Shown: one piece after another, positions 1-4,820 of the stretch
How positions within the stretch are numbered: the first letter of the stretch is position 1
Layout of the letters: every line of letters begins with the position of its first letter
Source of the DNA: Candidatus Bathyarchaeota archaeon
Lineage (GTDB): Archaea; Thermoproteota; Bathyarchaeia; TCS64
Direction: 5' to 3'
Assembly: GCA_030608725.1 (NCBI GenBank)
Contig: JAUWDP010000003.1
Span: 1 to 16,437, forward strand
Length of the DNA stretch: 16,437 bases
Translations under genes and position numbers: made by a program
The notes under the pieces: model-generated
Told to the model about the DNA's origin: nothing
Databases searched by the model: none
The model's input: only the letters and a program-made list of their open reading frames with translations

Positions 1-374
1 TCGGCGGTCTTGGGGCCGACCCCGTGGAGGCTCATGAGGGTCTCCCTGTCGTCTGGGACGGTGGAGCCATGGTTGTCCACGAGGTCTTGGCAGATGGCTG
101 CGATGTTCCTCGCCTTCTGGTTGTAGAACCCTGAGCACATGATTAGGGTTTTGAGCTCGTCGGGTTCGAGGCTAAGGATCCCCTCGGGGGTGGCGACTAC
201 ATTGAAGAGGGCTTCGGCAGCCCTGGCGGTGTTGGTGTCTCTGGTTCTGTGGGAGAGGACGCAGCCCATCAGGGTCTTGAAGGGGTCGCCGCTTCCGGTC
301 TCCTCCGGTTCTTCTGCCCCGTATTCCTCCTCCAGGAGCTGGGCGATCCGTTGCATTCTCTCCTCGGGTTTCAT
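1..374 (-). CDS. nth: Endonuclease III-family DNA glycosylase/AP lyase, N-terminal part
   Basis: Base-excision repair enzyme that removes oxidised pyrimidines and nicks abasic sites. The visible 124 residues contain the family's early helical core (DPFKTLMGCVLSHRTRD, residues 30-46) and the start of the helix-hairpin-helix, HGVGPKTA (117-124). K122 aligns with the catalytic lysine of the HhH-GPD superfamily (K120 in E. coli Nth). The catalytic aspartate and any C-terminal iron-sulfur cysteines lie beyond the window edge, so a bifunctional Nth cannot be fully distinguished from a related HhH glycosylase. The ATG at 374-372 overlaps the TGA of the upstream AsnB-like gene as ATGA, so the two are translationally coupled in one operon. 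A GGGGAG about ten bases upstream can serve as ribosome binding site. Confidence 0.88.
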   Translation of the reverse strand, partial: MKPEERMQRIAQLLEEEYGAEEPEETGSGDPFKTLMGCVLSHRTRDTNTARAAEALFNVVATPEGILSLEPDELKTLIMCSGFYNQKARNIAAICQDLVDNHGSTVPDDRETLMSLHGVGPKTA

Positions 375-1822
375 CGATCATACGTCTCCCCGAGCATATT
401 CTCCTTCACCCGAGCGAACCTCTCAGCTAAGAAGACGCGTAGTTTCTTGCCCTCCGCCTTCGCCAGCTTTTTGAGGACCTTATTCACGCCTGTGGAGTAC
501 TGCATGGCTTTCTTTGGCCTGTCGGCAAGCTCCTCCGGGAAGCCCTTTTCCCTGGCTAGTGCCCTGAGTATCAGTTTCCTTAGTGAGGCGGGGTCCTTTG
601 GAAGTTTGAGCTCGGTTGGGAGGGAGAGCCCATACTTCACCACGTCGATGTCGGCGAATGGCTGCCTTAACTCCAGCCCCAGGTCTGAGCAGATCTTGTA
701 GTCCCTCTCGAAGTTGGTTTCATGGGAGGAGGCGACGTCCCTGTACATGGTCTCCCTGACCGAGCCGCCCTTCGATGCGTACTCCCGGGCGTACTTCTGG
801 TAACCACCGAAGACCTCGTCGGCGCAGTTGCCGGAGATGAAGATCTTGTGCCCTGTCTCCGCGGCGCTCCTTGCCGCCCAGTAGGTGGGGAGTCCCACGC
901 CGATCTTCATGGGGTCGGGCTCCTCGACGCTCCAGAGGACCGCGTCCAGGTTCTCCTCGACGTCGTCGGCGGTGAAGGCTTCCAGCCTTAGGGGGAGGTC
1001 TAGGGCGTCTGCGGTCCTCTCAGCGGCCTCGAAGCCTTTGGTTCCCTCCATCCCGACGCAGATGAGGTCCACTCGGGCTCCCGTTTTGTCTGCGTAGTGG
1101 GCTAGGAGGCTGCTGTCGATGCCCCCGGAGAAGCCAATGGCAACCTTGGACGCTCCCCTGCACCTGGCTTTCACGGCCCTCGTGAGCAGCTCGTCCAAGG
1201 TTTTCACGGCGTCGTCCATTGATGGGGATATGGGTGGGAGCTGGGAGAGGGTCTGGACCGGTTCTGACTTAGTGCCTTTCCCGGAAATCTCAGTTATGTG
1301 CCCCGGTGGGACCGCCTGGGCGTTGAGCCCTGCTGTCCATAGCATCTTGCGGTTTGACGCCACTGCGAAGATCTCTTCGTCCTCTCCGATGTAGAGGGGG
1401 ACGAGTCCCATGGTGTCCCTCGCGCACAGGAGTCTCCCTTGGTCGAGGACGGTGAGAGCTAGGAAACAGTTCTCTTCGAGGAGGGCCTCCGCTCCTCGTC
1501 TGGGTTCGGGACCCAATGTTCCCATAATGGCGTTGGCGTCTGAGAGGTCTGAGCTGTGCCAGATCCGGCCTTCGTAGGTTGCGGTGTACCCGTGCTGGTT
1601 GAGGGGTTGGGCGGGGTCCTCGGGGTGCACCTTGACGTGCTTGTGACCCAGCATTGAGGGGGCGCCGGGGATCTCGGGGATTCTGGCTGTGATCCTGGCG
1701 CCCTTCTCGGATGCGAGGCCGTAGGCGTCTCCCGGGTAGGGGGAAGCGTTATCAAGCATCCTCCTCACTACGTCGGAGACGTCCGTGTTCCTCCGGCTAA
1801 TGACTGCCGCTATCTGGCCCAT
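371..1822 (-). CDS. Asparagine synthetase (AsnB)-like protein lacking the glutaminase cysteine
   Basis: A 483-residue protein with the two-domain AsnB layout. Residues 1-170 form an Ntn-type glutaminase-like domain, with ARDTMGLVPLYIGED (134-148) corresponding to the family's ARDxxGxxPLYYG. From about 200 onward comes a PP-loop synthetase domain with the ATP-pyrophosphatase signature SGGIDSS at 232-238, followed by SGNCADEVFGGY, the usual SG-x-GADEVFGGY substrate/ATP segment. The N-terminus reads MGQIAAVISR where glutamine-dependent enzymes read MCGIAGV, so the nucleophilic Cys2 is absent. An in-frame TAG at 1828-1826 rules out an upstream start that could supply it. Inference: either an ammonia-dependent asparagine synthetase or an amidotransferase-like enzyme with another acceptor. 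It lies 26 bases after the 142-residue gene and overlaps nth by four bases. The substrate cannot be read from sequence. Confidence 0.8.
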   Translation of the reverse strand: MGQIAAVISRRNTDVSDVVRRMLDNASPYPGDAYGLASEKGARITARIPEIPGAPSMLGHKHVKVHPEDPAQPLNQHGYTATYEGRIWHSSDLSDANAIMGTLGPEPRRGAEALLEENCFLALTVLDQGRLLCARDTMGLVPLYIGEDEEIFAVASNRKMLWTAGLNAQAVPPGHITEISGKGTKSEPVQTLSQLPPISPSMDDAVKTLDELLTRAVKARCRGASKVAIGFSGGIDSSLLAHYADKTGARVDLICVGMEGTKGFEAAERTADALDLPLRLEAFTADDVEENLDAVLWSVEEPDPMKIGVGLPTYWAARSAAETGHKIFISGNCADEVFGGYQKYAREYASKGGSVRETMYRDVASSHETNFERDYKICSDLGLELRQPFADIDVVKYGLSLPTELKLPKDPASLRKLILRALAREKGFPEELADRPKKAMQYSTGVNKVLKKLAKAEGKKLRVFLAERFARVKENMLGETYDR

Positions 1823-1848
1823 CCCCTAGGATGTGGGGCTGGGTGTAG

Positions 1849-2277
1849 TTATGGGTTTTCCGTCTTCTCCTGGTATTCCTCGGCTGCGTCGAGGAGGGCG
1901 TCCACCTGGTCCTCTGTGAGGCGGGCGGCGTGGAGGAAGCTGCCCTTCCTGGGGTCATCTGCGAGGAGGGACTCCTTGATGGGGTAGGGCTTCTCGAAGC
2001 GGTTGAGGGCCTTGAATGAGAGGGCGCACTTCCAGTTGTTCTCCCTGCAGTAGGCCTCCTCCTCCGGAGGGAGCTCCCAGAGGTGCTCCACCTTGCCCAC
2101 GACGCCGTAGCCAATGAATGAGTCGCCGACGTCGGTCTTCATTGCGAGGAGGATGGGGGTCTCCCGCTTCCAGCCCCGCATGACGCCTGAGTAGTACTTC
2201 TTGAGCTCGTAGACCTGGTCCCGCCAGTCCTCAGTGCTGAGGCGGAGGATGTAGCCGTAGTTCTGGTCCTCGGACAT
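1849..2277 (-). CDS. Conserved-looking hypothetical protein, possible PUA/EVE-like fold
   Basis: Not recognised. A 142-residue soluble protein without signal peptide or membrane segment. It is acidic overall with many Trp and Tyr (W18, then GWKRETPILLAM and ENNWKCALSFKALNRFEKPYP). The alternation of short strands (TPILLAMKT, SFIGYGVVGKVE, KCALSFKALNRFEKP) resembles small beta-barrel PUA/EVE/ASCH-like domains that bind nucleic acids or modified bases. This is an impression from pattern only. The C-terminus is helical and charged (LTEDQVDALLDAAEEYQEK). It is the first gene of a likely operon with the AsnB-like gene and nth. A TATA element at 2301-2310 places transcription initiation at or next to the ATG, so the mRNA is probably leaderless. 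Confidence 0.75.
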   Translation of the reverse strand: MSEDQNYGYILRLSTEDWRDQVYELKKYYSGVMRGWKRETPILLAMKTDVGDSFIGYGVVGKVEHLWELPPEEEAYCRENNWKCALSFKALNRFEKPYPIKESLLADDPRKGSFLHAARLTEDQVDALLDAAEEYQEKTENP

Positions 2278-2300
2278 ACTGATTCTTTTATGTTGAGAAT

Positions 2301-2310
2301 AATATAAAAC
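2301..2310 (-). promoter_or_regulatory. TATA-box promoter for the 142-aa / AsnB-like / nth unit
   Basis: On the minus strand the bases read GTTTTATATT, an A/T-only core in GC-rich surroundings. It is centred about 28 bases before the ATG at 2277, which is the archaeal TATA-to-start distance for a leaderless transcript. The preceding methyltransferase gene ends just upstream, so this separates two transcription units. Confidence 0.55.
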
Positions 2311-2328
2311 TATTCGGTATGGGCAAGC

Positions 2329-2985
2329 CTAGCTTTCGTATGCCCTTAGCACGATGATCCCGTTCTCGCTGCTTGGCTCCGTAATCGCTGCTCCGACCTC
2401 CGTCTCCATGGGCTTCGTCGTGAGGGTTCCAGCCCTTTCTGTGACGCTGAACCCCGATACGGTGATCAGTGCCTCGACCTCCGCCATCGTGTAGAGCCTT
2501 GCGTGCCTGAAGACCGGGTCCCCCTTTGAGCCGATGTCCCTGTAGAGGTCGCCCCAGGCGCTCTCCGAGTTTATGAAGAGGACGGTCAGCCCCGCGCCCC
2601 CCTTGGCAGTTTTCCGTATCTCCCCGAGCACCGCCACCGGCTCATTGAGGAACTCTAGGACGGTGACCATGTAGGTGAAGTCGAGGACGCCGACCCTCAG
2701 CGGCAGGGCGTCTCCCACTCCCAGCACGGACGCCATCCTGCGGTCGACGGCCTTCTTCAGCATCTCCCTTGAGGGGTCTAGGCATACGACCGTCCTCCCC
2801 GCCCCCGTTAGGTGCTCGGCGAAGATCCCCGTCCCAGCACCCAGTTCCAGACCGATCCCCTCCTTCGGGATGTGAAGGTCCACGGCATTGAGCTCGGCGT
2901 CGAAGACCTGCCTTCCCTGGGGATGATCGTACCAGTCGTCGTAGCTACCTGCAACTAGGTCGAATGCCCGAATAGCGTCACTCAA
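2329..2985 (-). CDS. Class I SAM-dependent methyltransferase (UbiE/type-11 like)
   Basis: A 218-residue small-molecule-type methyltransferase. N-terminal AGSYDDWYD (12-20) is the helix typical of UbiE/BioC-like enzymes. Motif I is GLELGAGTGIF (45-55), which binds SAM. Motif II ends in VVCLDPS (66-72), with the acidic residue that contacts the ribose. The region around GVLDFTYMVTVLEFL (99-113) fits motif IV. The acceptor is unknown. The start codon is TTG at 2985-2983, inside the end of the ThiN gene (8-base overlap), with GGAG upstream, so the two are translationally coupled. The stop is TAG. The shared operon suggests, but does not show, a link to thiamine or cofactor metabolism. Confidence 0.85.
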   Translation of the reverse strand: MSDAIRAFDLVAGSYDDWYDHPQGRQVFDAELNAVDLHIPKEGIGLELGAGTGIFAEHLTGAGRTVVCLDPSREMLKKAVDRRMASVLGVGDALPLRVGVLDFTYMVTVLEFLNEPVAVLGEIRKTAKGGAGLTVLFINSESAWGDLYRDIGSKGDPVFRHARLYTMAEVEALITVSGFSVTERAGTLTTKPMETEVGAAITEPSSENGIIVLRAYES

Positions 2986-3520
2986 GTTTGACTGTCTCCG
3001 CCATTATCTCCACGAGCCTGTCGGGGTGCCTCGCGATTATCGTCGTCGTGGGTTCGACGCCGAAGTCGCCGGGGTGGATGTAGGCATCGGCCAGCTCACC
3101 CGTCCTTCTGATGTAGTGGGTCACGGGGCACCCCTCCCCTTCGACCCTGTTCGGGATAGTCACCACTGTCAGTCCTACCTCTTTCAGCCGCCGTGCTATG
3201 TCGTCGTTGGCTCTTATGTTTAGGCCGGCACGGATCTCCCCGTCGAGTTTCTGTGCCTCGATCACCACGGAAGCCAGGTGGCTTGAGGCTCCGTATGCCA
3301 CCTCCCCGCAGGCGATGGGCCCCCTGATAGTGGTGATAATCCTCCCTGTCAGCGCTATGGCGTCTTCAATGGTCGATGAGTCCGCCTTGGCGTAGACTAG
3401 GTTGGAGCCCACCTGGGGTATGTAGTCCCCTATCTCGTCTATCCCCGTCAGCCTCCGCACAGCCGCTTCCAGCGCGGCTGGCATCTGGTCCTCTACGTCT
3501 GGACCCCTCACGCCGTTCAT
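2978..3520 (-). CDS. Stand-alone ThiN-domain protein (thiamine-phosphate synthase family)
   Basis: A 180-residue protein consisting almost only of a ThiN domain. Family hallmarks are visible in order: YIPQVGSNLVYA (33-44), the GR of LTGRI (57-61), YGASSHLASVV (76-86, with H81), EIRAGLNIR (95-103) and a C-terminal EPTTTIIARHPDRLVEIM segment. In archaea ThiN is usually the C-terminal half of ThiDN, where it condenses HMP-PP with thiazole phosphate to give thiamine phosphate, or is fused to a helix-turn-helix as the regulator ThiR. Neither ThiD nor an HTH is present here. An in-frame TAA at 3529-3527 fixes the start at or after the ATG at 3520. It could be a true synthase working with a separate ThiD or a ligand-binding relative; I favour the synthase. 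Its end overlaps the methyltransferase start. Confidence 0.82.
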   Translation of the reverse strand: MNGVRGPDVEDQMPAALEAAVRRLTGIDEIGDYIPQVGSNLVYAKADSSTIEDAIALTGRIITTIRGPIACGEVAYGASSHLASVVIEAQKLDGEIRAGLNIRANDDIARRLKEVGLTVVTIPNRVEGEGCPVTHYIRRTGELADAYIHPGDFGVEPTTTIIARHPDRLVEIMAETVKLE

Positions 3521-3658
3521 GCTCCATTACACCATTATCCGTACAACCTTATGACTCCTAGCCTGCTTCGGATGACGGCGCGCGCAATCAATGATCTCTC
3601 CTATGAGGCCTTCAGTAGAGTTCTCGCTGTTTAAACAATAAGGAGATATTGGGATGAC

Positions 3659-4123
3659 CTATTTCACGACGAGCACCGGTTTCGTGCACTGGTCTACGAC
3701 CTTGCGGCTCGTGCTCCCCAGCAGCCAGCCTGTGACTCCTCCCAGTCCCCTGCTCCCTATTATGATGAGGTTTGCTTCTCTCTTCTCCGCCTCCTCGACT
3801 ATGACGGATGAGGGCCGCCCGTCAATGAGCAGGGCCTCTACCTTGAGGTCGGGATACCTGTTTCTCACCTCGTTCACGGCGTTATCCAGGGCGGTCCTGT
3901 AGACGTTCTCCATCTTGTCGAGGTAGTCCTGGATGTCCGCTGTGCTCAGGGTCCCCTGCCCCTCCTCGCTGAAAATGGGCACCGCGCCGCGGAAGATGGC
4001 TGTCACTATGATGAGTTCACCCCTGAACATCGCTGCGGTCTTGGCGGCGAGGTCCAGGGCGCGCTTCGAGGGCTCAGAGCCGTCGTAGGCTACCAGGATT
4101 CTGCTGAACATAGGGTCGAACAT
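3659..4123 (-). CDS. Universal stress protein, UspA family (ATP-binding type)
   Basis: A 154-residue single Usp domain, the usual length. The N-terminal strand ILVAYDGSEPS (9-19) carries the conserved Asp after beta-1. The C-terminal ATP-binding signature G-2x-G-9x-G-S is complete in GSRGLGGVTGWLLGSTS (123-139), so this is the nucleotide-binding subclass rather than the UspA non-binding one. Reading could extend to an ATG at 4228, but the added 35 residues do not look like Usp. They would also cover both divergent promoters, and the TATA at 4151-4160 lies just upstream of the ATG at 4123, so the short form is chosen. MFSRIL at residue 5 is an alternative start. Stop is TAG. Physiological trigger unknown. 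Confidence 0.88.
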   Translation of the reverse strand: MFDPMFSRILVAYDGSEPSKRALDLAAKTAAMFRGELIIVTAIFRGAVPIFSEEGQGTLSTADIQDYLDKMENVYRTALDNAVNEVRNRYPDLKVEALLIDGRPSSVIVEEAEKREANLIIIGSRGLGGVTGWLLGSTSRKVVDQCTKPVLVVK

Positions 4124-4150
4124 ATGTCCCAATTGTACTGAAAGGTGAGG

Positions 4151-4160
4151 TATAATAATA
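4151..4160 (-). promoter_or_regulatory. TATA-box promoter for the uspA gene
   Basis: Minus strand reads TATTATTATA, centred about 32 bases before the chosen ATG at 4123. This fits an archaeal promoter with a very short or absent leader. It is back-to-back with the promoter of the plus-strand Cys-rich gene; the intervening bases hold two copies of TCCCGAT (4185-4191 and 4197-4203) that could be a regulator site, though this is speculative. Confidence 0.5.
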
Positions 4161-4217
4161 GTGCTTATGCTCCTGTGATCAATATCCCGATTGGTTTCCC
4201 GATGCGGCGTGATATCA

Positions 4218-4225
4218 TTTATAAT
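4218..4225 (+). promoter_or_regulatory. TATA-box promoter and Shine-Dalgarno for the Cys-rich miniprotein
   Basis: TTTATAAT is centred about 34 bases upstream of the ATG at 4256. The predicted start of transcription is near 4248. A GGTGAT at 4247-4252 matches the archaeal anti-Shine-Dalgarno (complement of AUCACC) just before the ATG. Together they support 4256 as the start rather than the longer reading from 4145. Confidence 0.5.
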
Positions 4226-4255
4226 CACTCACTTCCCTCTACTGTTGGTGATCTC

Positions 4256-4432
4256 ATGGGCGAATGCGGTCTATGCCACAAGAGCGGCGATGATGTCAGC
4301 CTCCTAGGGGCCAACCACAAGGAGCTGGGTAATATTCTGATCTGCCGGGACTGCTGGAAGGAGCTCTACCAGACGAATCGGATGGTCGCGGGTTCATCCT
4401 GCGGGGGTAAGTGCAGTACCTGCTGTCGATGA
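4256..4432 (+). CDS. Small Cys-rich, probably zinc-binding protein (58 aa)
   Basis: The only plus-strand gene I support. The 58-residue product has eight cysteines. C4-x2-C7 and C30-x2-C33 (ICRDC) form a classic four-Cys zinc ribbon/knuckle pair. A C-terminal cluster C49, C53, C56, C57 (SSCGGKCSTCCR) could hold a second metal or be redox active. There is no membrane segment. Family not recognised; small zinc ribbons of this kind serve as transcription or RNA-binding adaptors, but no function is claimed. Start chosen from the promoter and GGTGAT site; an in-frame reading from 4145 would add 37 residues that overlap the uspA promoter. It is divergent to uspA, which may mean shared regulation. 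A T5 tract at 4496-4500 follows. Confidence 0.65.
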   Translation: MGECGLCHKSGDDVSLLGANHKELGNILICRDCWKELYQTNRMVAGSSCGGKCSTCCR

Positions 4433-4483
4433 AATACGAGATCGTGAAAGTTCTGTCGCTGTAACTAGGGCAGCTGACACCGG

Positions 4484-4621
4484 TTACTCAACAGATTTTT
4501 CCATTACAGGGTAGTTGTTGAAATCGGCCTTTTCTCCCGTCTCGACGTACCCCCTCGCCCTCACGTTTCTGGTAGCCCTAGTCTGGGGGCTGTCGGCGAT
4601 AAGAGGCACCAGACGCAGATA
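4484..4621 (-). pseudogene. Gene-like remnant: 45-codon C-terminal fragment without a start
   Basis: On the minus strand an open frame runs from a TGA at 4624-4622 to a TAA at 4486-4484. Its second part (ADSPQTRATRNVRARGYV, then ETGEKADFNNYPVMEKSVE) has a protein-like mix of residues. Its codons (AGG/AGA for Arg, mostly G or C in third position) match the neighbouring genes. No ATG precedes the protein-like part; a GTG at codon 5 is the only candidate start and lacks a ribosome binding site. I do not recognise the parent protein. It may be the tail of a decayed gene, or a chance open frame, since 45 codons is not long at this base composition. Confidence 0.3.
4496..4500 (+). terminator. T-tract terminator after the Cys-rich gene
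   Basis: Five consecutive Ts on the plus strand, 64 bases after the stop codon, in otherwise mixed sequence. Archaeal polymerases terminate on such tracts without needing a hairpin. Confidence 0.35.
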
Positions 4622-4653
4622 TCAAAACTCAGCACCCACATAAGATCTAGCGT

Positions 4654-4689
4654 AAAAACGTACTCTGAACCCTAAAAATCAACGAAAAA
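4654..4689 (-). terminator. Cluster of three T5 tracts, probable hel308 terminator
   Basis: On the minus strand there are three T5 runs (positions 4685-4689, 4674-4678, 4654-4658), 132-167 bases beyond the hel308 stop codon. Consecutive T-tracts are the usual archaeal intrinsic termination signal. They imply a G/T-rich 3' untranslated region of about 130 bases. Confidence 0.5.
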
Positions 4690-4757
4690 CAACGCCCCAA
4701 CACAGTGAACCCGGACCCCACAGCCCCCACGCCTTCACACGGAAACGACAACGCTAG

Positions 4758-4800
4758 AACCCTTATCCCCACCCACCGACGCGCCCGGCAACCCTTATCC
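4758..4800. repeat. Pair of 11-base direct repeats between hel308 and its terminator
   Basis: AACCCTTATCC occurs at 4758-4768 and again at 4790-4800, a 32-base period (about three helical turns). The surroundings are strongly strand-biased (C/A-rich on plus, G/T-rich on minus). Otherwise the 388-base gap 4433-4820 holds only the T-tracts and the 45-codon remnant; I see no RNA gene in it. Confidence 0.6.
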
Positions 4801-4820
4801 TAAGCCAGCCGCACGCGCCC

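Noticed and set aside
2278..2331. TAG readthrough of the methyltransferase would run in frame into the 142-residue gene, and TAG readthrough of rpoB would run in frame into rpoA
   Set aside because: In-frame continuation has a one-in-three chance per junction. A TATA box sits between the first pair and a Shine-Dalgarno serves the second. Fused polymerase subunits from UAG decoding are implausible here.
3521..3658. TPP riboswitch upstream of the ThiN gene
   Set aside because: I looked for the conserved CUGAGA and ACC-UGA elements on the minus strand and did not see them.
3527..3661. Open frame of 43 codons between the uspA TAG and a TAA just before the ThiN start, in frame with both
   Set aside because: No start codon with a ribosome binding site and no family resemblance. 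The length is within chance expectation, and both neighbours have complete, normal ends.
4124..4228. N-terminal extension of UspA from an ATG at 4228
   Set aside because: The 35 extra residues have no Usp resemblance and would overlap both divergent TATA boxes; the ATG at 4123 fits the promoter distance.
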